This document shows positions 1 to 6,776 of a stretch of 32,102 bases of DNA, in pieces. Source of the stretch: an uncultured Clostridia bacterium (GTDB lineage Bacteria > Bacillota > Clostridia > Oscillospirales > Ruminococcaceae); assembly GCA_947629905.1 (NCBI GenBank), contig CANRFM010000023.1, positions 1-32,102 on the forward strand, in the 5' to 3' direction. A model generated the notes under the pieces. The model had not been told where the DNA came from. It was given only the letters and a program-made list of their open reading frames with translations, and did no database searches. Made by a program: the position numbers and the translations under genes. Numbering within the stretch: position 1 is the stretch's first letter; every line of letters starts with the position of its first letter.

Positions 1-217
1 GCTGCATCAGTGCATACTTCCTGCCCGCTTTTGCGCCGTGGATGTAGAAGCAGAGCGTTTCCCCGTCAAAGGTGTAGGCGAAATTCACCGGCACGATATA
101 CGGCACAGCCCCGTCCGCAAGCCCTAAGCGCAGAATATCACAGGCATCAATGATCTTCAGTAGCTCCGTCAGGTCGGTCACTTCCCTGTCCCTGCGGCGC
201 ATAGGAATTGGTTTCAT
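1..217 (-). CDS. NimA-like pyridoxamine 5'-phosphate oxidase-family protein (3' end beyond window)
   Basis: Only the first 72 codons are in the window. The protein starts MKPIPMRRRDREVTD, continues with LLKIIDACDILRLGLADG, and has a VPYIVPVNFAY segment followed by LCFYIHGAKAGRK. This is the usual start of the split-barrel flavin-binding family that includes the 5-nitroimidazole resistance protein NimA: a basic RRRDREVTD box, a helix, then the first barrel strands. Family members bind FMN or haem and are mostly uncharacterised small-molecule reductases, so resistance should not be assumed. AGGAGG lies 9 bases before the ATG at 217. The start is inside the 3' end of the preceding membrane-protein gene, overlapping it by 71 bases, which suggests translational coupling. 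An in-frame ATG at 202 is a less likely start. Confidence 0.75.
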   Translation of the reverse strand, partial: MKPIPMRRRDREVTDLTELLKIIDACDILRLGLADGAVPYIVPVNFAYTFDGETLCFYIHGAKAGRKYALMQ

Positions 218-716
218 ACCGATCTCCCTCCTGATGGGTCACAGCATACAGTTCTACCGCAGCCGCACAGCACAGCAAGACCAGCCCCACTGTCCTAAGC
301 GGTGAAAACATTTCGTGCGTTGACGAGGTCATCTGGTAGGATTTAAATACCCCTAAACCATAGAGGACAGCGATATTTATACTGCCCCTGTAGATCAGAG
401 TCGCTGCAATACCCAAAACAACATACAGCACCCCTGTCACGATCAGCGTCCCCATTGCCTTGTTTCGGGAGATCTGCCTTTGCGCATAATTCCAGAAAGC
501 GACCGCAGCAAAGGGCAGCAGCTGCACCGCAATATATATCAGATAAATTCCGATGATCTCCCAAGGCAATGTCTCAAGATCAGTGGGAATATCACGGAGA
601 ATATTCTGTAAATAGACAGGGTAACACAGCATCAGCACTATCCCGACCACAAAGTCCACACAGTACAAAATAGCGGCGATCAGCGCAAGCCGTTTGGTGA
701 TCACTAATTTTTCCAT
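147..716 (-). CDS. Small four-helix integral membrane protein, unknown function
   Basis: I do not recognise a named family. The 189-residue product has four clear hydrophobic segments at about residues 8-30, 50-74, 87-109 and 138-158. Short basic loops separate them (for example AQRQISRNKA near residue 80), and the last 30 residues are polar. There is no signal peptide or catalytic motif. The start ATG at 716 has AAGGAG 7 bases upstream, and that site overlaps the stop codon of the AICAR transformylase gene (TAAGGAG), so the two are translationally linked. Its own 3' end overlaps the NimA-like gene by 71 bases; the polar tail of about 25 residues is encoded in that overlap. Co-transcription with the purine genes is inferred from spacing only. 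A role in purine transport is possible but nothing in the sequence demonstrates it. Confidence 0.7.
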   Translation of the reverse strand: MEKLVITKRLALIAAILYCVDFVVGIVLMLCYPVYLQNILRDIPTDLETLPWEIIGIYLIYIAVQLLPFAAVAFWNYAQRQISRNKAMGTLIVTGVLYVVLGIAATLIYRGSINIAVLYGLGVFKSYQMTSSTHEMFSPLRTVGLVLLCCAAAVELYAVTHQEGDRYETNSYAPQGQGSDRPDGATEDH

Positions 717-727
717 GTCGCTTCTCC

Positions 728-1903
728 TTAATGGTGGAACAGCCGGATACCCGTAAATGCCATAGCGATATGGTACTTGTTGCAGGTCTCGATCACATTG
801 TCATCCCGGATCGAACCGCCCGGTTCAGCAATGTAAGCAACACCGCTTTTTCTCGCACGCTCGATATTATCCCCGAACGGGAAGAACGCATCCGACCCAA
901 GGCAGACATCTGTATTTTGTGATAGCCAAGCCTTTTTCTCCTCCGCAGTAAATACCGGGGGCTTCACCTTGAAGATACGCTGCCACTCGCCATCACGGAG
1001 TACATCCTCATACTCTTCCCCGATGTAAACGTCAATGGCATTGTCCCGGTCAGCCCGGCGAATGTCCTCCACGAATTGCAGACCCAGCACCTGCGGGCTT
1101 TGCCGCAGCCACCAGTTATCGGCTTTCTGTCCGGCAAGGCGTGTGCAGTGGATCCTCGACTGCTGCCCAGCCCCGATACCGATCGCCTGTCCGTCCTTGA
1201 CGTAGCAGACGGAATTGGACTGCGTGTATTTGAGGGTGATGAGAGAGATCAGCAGATCGTCCAGCTTGTCGTCCGGGATCGTCTTGTTCTCCGTGACAAT
1301 ATTAGCCAGAAGCGCCCGGTCGATGTTCAGTTCATTTCTCCCCTGCTCAAAGGTCACACCGTACACCTGCTTGTGTTCTATGGGGTTCGGCTTGTAATTT
1401 TCGTCCATTTGCAGGATGCAGTATGTCCCTTTCCGCTTCGATTTCAGGATCGCAAGTGCCTCTTCGTCATAGGCAGGTGCAATGATACCGTCAGACACTT
1501 CCCGCTGTATCATTTTTGCCGTGCAGACATCCACCTTGTCCGAAAGTGCGATAAAATCGCCGTACGAGGACATTCTGTCCGCACCTCTTGCCCTTGCATA
1601 GGCACAGGCAAGCGGCGAGAGTTCCCCGAGGTCATCGACCCAGTAGATCTTCTTCAGCGTATCGCTCAGCGGTCTGCCGATGGCAGCACCTGCCGGAGAT
1701 ACGTGCTTGAAAGAAGTCGCTGCACACATACCCGTTGCCGCTTTCAGCTCTTTCACAAGCTGCCATCCGTTGAGGGCATCGAGCAGATTGATATAGCCCG
1801 GCTTGCCGTTGAGTACTGTGATCGGCAGATCACTGCCGTCCTCCATGAATACCTTAGAGGGTTTCTGATTCGGGTTGCATCCGTATTTCAAAAGCATTTC
1901 CAT
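728..1903 (-). CDS. purH: AICAR transformylase, stand-alone (PurH C-terminal domain only)
   Basis: This enzyme transfers a formyl group from 10-formyltetrahydrofolate to AICAR to give FAICAR, the ninth step of de novo purine synthesis. The 391-residue product matches only the transformylase half of PurH. It carries the catalytic Lys-His motif SFKHVSPAGAA and the downstream YTQSNSVCYVKDGQAIGIGAGQ, SDAFFPFGDNIERA and GGSIRDD motifs, and ends at the expected IRLFHH-type C-terminus. The roughly 200-residue N-terminal IMP cyclohydrolase (MGS-like) domain found in most bacterial PurH proteins is absent. The preceding gene encodes a PurO-type cyclohydrolase instead. I place the start at the ATG at 1903, giving MEMLLKYGCNPNQ, because AGGAGG lies just upstream. 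An upstream in-frame extension to 1975 lacks a ribosome site and runs into the neighbouring gene. Confidence 0.92.
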   Translation of the reverse strand: MEMLLKYGCNPNQKPSKVFMEDGSDLPITVLNGKPGYINLLDALNGWQLVKELKAATGMCAATSFKHVSPAGAAIGRPLSDTLKKIYWVDDLGELSPLACAYARARGADRMSSYGDFIALSDKVDVCTAKMIQREVSDGIIAPAYDEEALAILKSKRKGTYCILQMDENYKPNPIEHKQVYGVTFEQGRNELNIDRALLANIVTENKTIPDDKLDDLLISLITLKYTQSNSVCYVKDGQAIGIGAGQQSRIHCTRLAGQKADNWWLRQSPQVLGLQFVEDIRRADRDNAIDVYIGEEYEDVLRDGEWQRIFKVKPPVFTAEEKKAWLSQNTDVCLGSDAFFPFGDNIERARKSGVAYIAEPGGSIRDDNVIETCNKYHIAMAFTGIRLFHH

Positions 1904-1919
1904 TGTGTTTTCCTCCTGC

Positions 1920-2636
1920 TTACTTGCTATACTTGTTGATGATCTTCGACTGTGCCTTGCCCGTGGCAATGTCAATGTACCGCACGAACAGTGAGACCTT
2001 GTTGTCCTCGTTCAGGGCATTCCACAAGCCCTCTGCAAAGGCATCCCTATCGTCCGGAATAGTGATCTTCTTCGGCTCTCCCTCAAAGCTCGGCAGCGGT
2101 TCGCCGTCACCCATGTAGGTATGGATGAAATGCCCGTACCCTGCGATCGGGCTGTTGTAGGAGAACGTGAAACGCTCCACACTGTCCGGATCCCCGTCCG
2201 CAGACTTCAGGATGGACATGGCATAGTTGAACATCCCGTTCCCGATATGCATAATGCCGGAAATTCTTGGCGTATAGTTCGGGGCATCGTCCTCATATTC
2301 ACGGGTGCGCAGGGACTGCTCAAAGGTCTGCTGCTTGTCCATCAGCTCGTAGATCGTGTCCGTCTGGTCACCATTCGTGACAATGGTCTTGTTGCCAAGC
2401 ACACGCACGGGGGAATAGATGATGAGATGCGGGTCGGTCAGCTTTGACGGGTCAGCCGCTTCCGTGCGGATGCCGTCCTCTGTTTCCGTGAATACCCGGT
2501 TGCGGGAATTGACGCTCCTGCCCATGATGAAGTATGCCGTCACAGCCGACTTGCCGTCTGCCGACCTGCCGATGATGATACCTCTGCCGGGATAGGAATT
2601 GTTCCGCAGCTCCTCGTAAATGTCCAGTGTTTTCAT
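1920..2636 (-). CDS. purO: IMP cyclohydrolase, PurO-like (archaeal-type family)
   Basis: This protein probably closes the FAICAR ring to IMP, the last step of purine synthesis. The 238-residue sequence begins with a helix and SYPGRGIIIGRSADGKSAVTAYFIMGRSVNSRNRVF; a Y-x-GRGI/GRS-x-x-SRNR pattern is typical of the PurO-like IMP cyclohydrolase family (Pfam PF07826), first described in archaea. Further family-like blocks are YTPRISGIM and SYNSPIAGYGHFIHTY. It lies between purN and the stand-alone AICAR transformylase, overlapping purN by 4 bases (ATGA) and leaving 16 bases to the next gene. It therefore supplies the activity missing from the truncated PurH. AGGAGG stands 9 bases before the ATG at 2636. 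The family assignment rests on motif recognition. Activity in this organism is inferred from operon position. Confidence 0.82.
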   Translation of the reverse strand: MKTLDIYEELRNNSYPGRGIIIGRSADGKSAVTAYFIMGRSVNSRNRVFTETEDGIRTEAADPSKLTDPHLIIYSPVRVLGNKTIVTNGDQTDTIYELMDKQQTFEQSLRTREYEDDAPNYTPRISGIMHIGNGMFNYAMSILKSADGDPDSVERFTFSYNSPIAGYGHFIHTYMGDGEPLPSFEGEPKKITIPDDRDAFAEGLWNALNEDNKVSLFVRYIDIATGKAQSKIINKYSK

Positions 2637-3277
2637 TGTGTTTGCTCCTCCTTATGATCAATGTATGCCCGGTCGCCGATGACAGTCAGTCTGTCCTCGC
2701 AGAACAGGCTGACGGCTTCGGGCAGGATCTTCCACTCAGCCTGCTCCATGACACGCCTTTGCAGGATCTCCGGGGTGTCATTGTCCTGCACTTCGACCGC
2801 TTTCTGGAGAATGATCGGTCCGCCGTCGCAGACTTCTGTCACGAAATGCACAGTCGCACCCGTGAGCTTCACACCACGCTCCAGTACCTTTTCATGTACG
2901 TGCAGCCCGTAGAACCCGTCCCCACAGAAAGACGGGATCAAAGACGGGTGTACGTTGATGATCTTGTTCCGGAACGCCTGAATGATCCGCTTGTCTAAGA
3001 TCGTCATGAACCCGGCAAGCACGATCAGGTCTGCATATTCCTCAAACAATGCCTCATGCAGCGCCTTGCTGTAGGACGCATTGTCCGGGAAATTTTTCCG
3101 GGGCACAATGCGTGTGGAGATGTCATGCGCCTTTGCCCGCTTAAGGGCATAGGCATCCGGCTTCGAGGAAATGACACAGGTGATCTTTCCGCCCCGCAGT
3201 TCGCCCCGTTCCTGCGCATCAATGAGTGCCTGTAAATTTGTTCCCCCTCCGGAGACCAGCACAACAATATTCTTCAT
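2633..3277 (-). CDS. purN: Phosphoribosylglycinamide formyltransferase PurN
   Basis: PurN transfers a formyl group from 10-formyltetrahydrofolate to GAR, the third step of purine synthesis. The protein (about 214 residues) shows the family layout: IVVLVSGGGTNLQALIDA at the N-terminus binds GAR phosphate. INVHPSLIPSF carries the catalytic Asn and His. GATVHFVTEVCDGGPIILQ carries the catalytic Asp. The usual IPSFxGxxF loop appears as IPSFCGDGFYG. I choose the ATG at 3277, which has AAGGAG 8 bases upstream. The in-frame GTG at 3286 is part of the AAGGAGTG ribosome site itself. The stop overlaps the start of the IMP cyclohydrolase gene by 4 bases. The upstream SUKH-like gene stops 5 bases before the chosen start. 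Confidence 0.95.
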   Translation of the reverse strand: MKNIVVLVSGGGTNLQALIDAQERGELRGGKITCVISSKPDAYALKRAKAHDISTRIVPRKNFPDNASYSKALHEALFEEYADLIVLAGFMTILDKRIIQAFRNKIINVHPSLIPSFCGDGFYGLHVHEKVLERGVKLTGATVHFVTEVCDGGPIILQKAVEVQDNDTPEILQRRVMEQAEWKILPEAVSLFCEDRLTVIGDRAYIDHKEEQTQ

Positions 3278-3282
3278 GGCAT

Positions 3283-4224
3283 TCACTCCTTTTTTGTATC
3301 ATGCAGGATATATCGTACAGGTGTACCCTGTTCCTGTTCTGTTTCCACAATTGCTGTGTGTTCTGAAATGATCACTGCTGCCATGCCATTTCCCAGCACC
3401 ATTGACAGGGCATCCCGAAAAGAACATAGTTTTCCGTCCAATTCCTTTGCACACGCCATAATATACCAATTCAGATGCTGCATAGCAAATGGATCATATT
3501 GCTGCACCGTCTGCACGATCTCTTCTTCTGACGATCTGCCACAGGCAACAATAGCAGAAGGATCCAGCATGGATGCCGCATCGTGGCAGAAGCGCCCAAT
3601 ACCCGTTTTCCTCTTTTTTCCACGTATTTCGTACAGAAACCTTTCTCGTTTGTCCTTGCGGAGAAACCGTGCGATCTTCCATTCCGGGTACACTCTCATA
3701 TCCTGAATGAATGTGATCAGATCTTCAGCCAGCGGTCTGGGATAGACCACCCCGTCCTTGTTATCATCATCTTCTACATAGATATGCCCGGTCATCCGTT
3801 CCATGAGTACCAGACTTCCAAAATAGCTGATGCACCCGATCGGGATATACTGTTCTATGTCGATCGCATGGTACTTGTCTCCCCAGACAGCTGCATCGTC
3901 CAAGATATTCTGTAGTCCCTGTGAAAAGGAAGAATGCAGAACAATGGCATCGTGGAGGTACGGACTACGGGGATGAAAGCCGGACACCTCCGGATGATAC
4001 ACCGAAAAATACGCTTGCAGGATCTCCGGCATCTCATAGCCGAACCTCTGCCGGAATGCTGCTGTATCCGTCTTTTCTTTCCGGGGAAATACGTAATTCC
4101 CTTGTCGTATCTGCTCTGCATATTCCGATCCGCATTTGCAGTGCGCAAACCGTTCCGGTTCACGCACCTGTGCATAATAGGAATGCAATGCAGACAGCAT
4201 TTTCTTTTCCGATCTTTGTTTCAC
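3283..4224 (-). CDS. SUKH/SMI1-KNR4-like protein within the pur operon, unknown role
   Basis: The 313-residue protein has no signal peptide or membrane segment. Its middle part resembles the SUKH (SMI1/KNR4) fold: MPEILQAYFSVYHPEV as the typical first helix, then QYIPIGCISYFGSLVLMERMTGHIYVEDDDN, then PLAEDLITFIQDM as the closing helix. SUKH proteins are often immunity proteins against polymorphic toxins, but some act as general binding adaptors. The C-terminal third (DPSAIVACGRSSEEEIV onward) is not recognised. I choose the GTG at 4224 because GGGAGGGG lies upstream; ATG codons at 4200 or 4317 are alternatives, the latter overlapping the purM stop as TGATG but with a poor ribosome site. It sits between purM and purN on the same strand and is presumably co-transcribed with them. 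No toxin gene is nearby. Confidence 0.6.
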   Translation of the reverse strand: MKQRSEKKMLSALHSYYAQVREPERFAHCKCGSEYAEQIRQGNYVFPRKEKTDTAAFRQRFGYEMPEILQAYFSVYHPEVSGFHPRSPYLHDAIVLHSSFSQGLQNILDDAAVWGDKYHAIDIEQYIPIGCISYFGSLVLMERMTGHIYVEDDDNKDGVVYPRPLAEDLITFIQDMRVYPEWKIARFLRKDKRERFLYEIRGKKRKTGIGRFCHDAASMLDPSAIVACGRSSEEEIVQTVQQYDPFAMQHLNWYIMACAKELDGKLCSFRDALSMVLGNGMAAVIISEHTAIVETEQEQGTPVRYILHDTKKE

Positions 4225-4266
4225 CGTGCCCCTCCCTGCATACAGATACCGCACACCCGAAATGCA

Positions 4267-4301
4267 CGCCGCCCGCTGCCGCAAAGGGAACACAGGCGGC
4301 G
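4267..4301 (-). other. GC-rich inverted repeat in the purM to SUKH-like gap
   Basis: A perfect 7-base GC-rich inverted repeat (CGCCGCC and GGCGGCG, 21-base loop) lies in the 92-base gap after purM, the longest gap inside the pur operon after purE. No U-tract follows it on the transcribed strand, so it is not a standard terminator. It could modulate mRNA stability or expression of the downstream half of the operon. Confidence 0.4.
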
Positions 4302-4316
4302 ATCCGTAAAACGGCA

Positions 4317-5351
4317 TCAGTCGAGGATCACGCCCTCCTCAGAGGCAACCAGTTCGCCGAGGATGTAAGCCTTTTCTCCTGCTGCATTCAGGATATTCAC
4401 AGCCTTGTCCGCATCCTCTGCATTCACGCAAAGCACCATGCCAACACCCATATTGAACGTGTTGAACATATCACGCTCCGGGATATGCCCGGTCCTTGCG
4501 ATGAGCTGGAAAATGGGAAGGATCTGTACATCCTTTTTGGCAATATGTGCAGAAATACCCTGCGGCAGTGACCTCGGGATGTTCTCGTAAAATCCGCCGC
4601 CCGTGATGTGGGAGATCGACTTGACCTGCACCTGTTCGAGCAGAGACAGCACAGGCTTTACATAGATCTTTGTCGGTGTCAGCAGACTTTCCCCAAGGCG
4701 CATCCCAAGCTCGTCAAAGTGCTCCGCAAGGTTCTTTTCGTTGATGGCGAACACCTTCCGCACCAGAGAAAACCCGTTGGAATGCACCCCCGAAGAAGCC
4801 AGTGCGATCAGCACATCGCCGGCTTTCTGCGTGGAATTGTCAATGATCTTCTTCTTGTCCACCACACCGACCGCAAACCCGGCAAGGTCATATTCATCTA
4901 CCGGATAGAAGCCCGGCATTTCGGCAGTTTCTCCGCCGATCAATGCACAGCCTGCCTGCACGCAGCCCTCTGCCACACCGGAAACGATCGTAGCGATCTT
5001 CTCCGGATAATTCTTGCCCACGGCAATATAGTCCAGAAAGAACTGCGGCTTTGCCCCGCAGCAGATGATGTCGTTGACACACATTGCCACGCAGTCGATG
5101 CCGACCGTGTCATGCTTGTCCATCAGGAATGCGAGCTTAAGTTTCGTGCCTACGCCGTCCGTTCCGGAAACGAATACCGGCTTTTCGATACCCGTCAGGT
5201 CAGGCTCAAACAGCCCCCCGAATCCGCCGATGCCCGAAAGCACACCCGGCACATTCGTTCTGGCGATATGCTCCTTCATCAGCTTGACAGCTTCATACCC
5301 GGCAGTGACATCGACACCTGCCTTTTTGTAGCTTTCAGAAAAACTGTTCAT
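4317..5351 (-). CDS. purM: Phosphoribosylformylglycinamidine cyclo-ligase (AIR synthetase)
   Basis: PurM uses ATP to cyclise FGAM to AIR, the fifth step of the purine pathway. The 344-residue length is normal for the family. The N-terminal half has [19 protein letters not shown], the [10 protein letters not shown] loop, and the strand [17 protein letters not shown], followed by [31 protein letters not shown]. These form the ATP and substrate site shared by the PurM/PurL superfamily. [14 protein letters not shown] and the C-terminal [13 protein letters not shown] are further signature blocks. AGGAGG lies 8 bases before the ATG at 5351, inside the 3' end of purF, whose stop is only 3 bases away, so the two are tightly coupled. 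Confidence 0.97.
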   Translation of the reverse strand: MNSFSESYKKAGVDVTAGYEAVKLMKEHIARTNVPGVLSGIGGFGGLFEPDLTGIEKPVFVSGTDGVGTKLKLAFLMDKHDTVGIDCVAMCVNDIICCGAKPQFFLDYIAVGKNYPEKIATIVSGVAEGCVQAGCALIGGETAEMPGFYPVDEYDLAGFAVGVVDKKKIIDNSTQKAGDVLIALASSGVHSNGFSLVRKVFAINEKNLAEHFDELGMRLGESLLTPTKIYVKPVLSLLEQVQVKSISHITGGGFYENIPRSLPQGISAHIAKKDVQILPIFQLIARTGHIPERDMFNTFNMGVGMVLCVNAEDADKAVNILNAAGEKAYILGELVASEEGVILD

Positions 5352-5354
5352 GGG

Positions 5355-6770
5355 TCAACCTCCTATTTTCATTTCAAACTTATCCTTTGGCTGTTCAGTG
5401 GGAACGGCGATCGGATAATCCCCGGTAAAGCAGCCCGTGCAGAAGCCGCATCCTGCACCCTGCGCAATGCTGCGCACACCCTCCACGCTTAAATAGCCAA
5501 GCGAGTCCGCACCAATTGTTTCGCAGATCTCCGGCACTGTCATCCGGCAGGCGATCAGGTGTTCCTTGCTGTCAATATCCGTGCCAAAATAGCAGGGATT
5601 GGTAAACGGCGGACAGGACACCCGGAAATGGATCTCCTTTGCCCCCGCATCCCGCAGCAGTTTGACGATCCGTGCCGAGGTCGTTCCCCGCACAATACTG
5701 TCATCGATCAGCACCACACGCTTGCCCTCTACGGTTTCACGCACGGCATTCAGTTTGAGCCGGACGGAATTCATCCGCTGCTTCTGGCTTGGCTGGATGA
5801 ATGTCCTTCCGACATAGCGGTTCTTGATAAAGCCAACCCCATAGGGGATCCCGGAGGCGTGTGCAAAGCCCAGTGCTGCATCCAGTCCGCTGTCCGGTAC
5901 ACCAACAACGACATCTGCCTCCGCCGGATGCTCCTCCCAGAGCAACTCCCCGGCACGCAGCCTTGCCTTGTGTACACTGCATCCCTCTATTACGGAATCC
6001 GGACGGGCAAAATAGACGTATTCAAAGACACACATGGTCGATTTTCTGCCGCAGTGTGTCCGGATAGAGCGAAGCCCCTCCTTATCTGCCACGATAATTT
6101 CTCCCGGCAGCAGGTCACGCTCAAATTTCGCACCGATGGCATCGAGTGCGCAGGTCTCCGAAGCGAAAACCGTACTTCCGTCCGGCAAACTGCCCATGAC
6201 AAGCGGACGAAACCCATTCGGGTCACGGGCAGCGATCAGCTTCTGTGCAGACATGATCACCAGAGAGTAAGCACCTTTCAGGTCGTACATGGCGTGTTCT
6301 ACGGCACGCTCAATAGAATCTTTCCGCAGCCGGTGTTCCGTCAGACAGTAGGAGATGACCTCCGTGTCATTGGTCGACTGGAAAATTGCTCCCCGCAGCT
6401 CGTAGCGCTCCCGGAGCATATGCGCATTGACCAGATTCCCGTTATGGGCAATGGCAAGCGGACCTTTGATGTGGCGCACCACCAGCGGCTGCGCATTCAC
6501 ACGGTTATTGGCACCTGTTGTGGAATACCGGACGTGTCCGATGGAGATGTTCCCCTGCCCCAGTTGTTCCAGCTTGTCAGCGCTGAATACTTCCTGTACG
6601 AGCCCCACATCCTTATGATGGGAAAAAATGCCCCTGTCATTCACCACAATGCCGCAGCTCTCCTGTCCTCTGTGTTGCAAGGCGAACAGAGCCGCATAGG
6701 CAAGTTCCGCCGTGTCCGTATTTTCCGGCGAAAACACGCCGAAAACACCGCATTCCTCATGTACTCCCAC
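5355..6770 (-). CDS. purF: Amidophosphoribosyltransferase PurF (active form)
   Basis: PurF makes phosphoribosylamine from PRPP and glutamine, the committed step of purine synthesis. The 471-residue protein has both halves intact. The glutaminase nucleophile is Cys7 in HEECGVFG, exposed after removal of a short propeptide as in the Bacillus subtilis type. LQHRGQES, GHVRYSTTG and IAHNGNLVN complete the glutamine site. The phosphoribosyltransferase half has VPDSGLDAALGFA, the flexible loop NRYVGRTFIQPSQ and the PRPP loop VVLIDDSIVRGTTS near residues 352-365. Cysteines in TMCVFEY, NPCYFG and CGFCTGCF match the four ligands of the B. subtilis-type 4Fe-4S cluster, which implies oxygen-sensitive enzyme. 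The start is a GTG at 6770 with AAAGGA about 10 bases upstream. The preceding paralogue gene ends 6 bases before it. Confidence 0.96.
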   Translation of the reverse strand: MGVHEECGVFGVFSPENTDTAELAYAALFALQHRGQESCGIVVNDRGIFSHHKDVGLVQEVFSADKLEQLGQGNISIGHVRYSTTGANNRVNAQPLVVRHIKGPLAIAHNGNLVNAHMLRERYELRGAIFQSTNDTEVISYCLTEHRLRKDSIERAVEHAMYDLKGAYSLVIMSAQKLIAARDPNGFRPLVMGSLPDGSTVFASETCALDAIGAKFERDLLPGEIIVADKEGLRSIRTHCGRKSTMCVFEYVYFARPDSVIEGCSVHKARLRAGELLWEEHPAEADVVVGVPDSGLDAALGFAHASGIPYGVGFIKNRYVGRTFIQPSQKQRMNSVRLKLNAVRETVEGKRVVLIDDSIVRGTTSARIVKLLRDAGAKEIHFRVSCPPFTNPCYFGTDIDSKEHLIACRMTVPEICETIGADSLGYLSVEGVRSIAQGAGCGFCTGCFTGDYPIAVPTEQPKDKFEMKIGG

Positions 6771-6776
6771 GAAAAC

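Noticed and set aside
3283-4224. Toxin-immunity locus based on the SUKH-like protein
   Set aside because: No polymorphic toxin, secretion or repeat features are nearby, and all neighbours are purine genes on the same strand.
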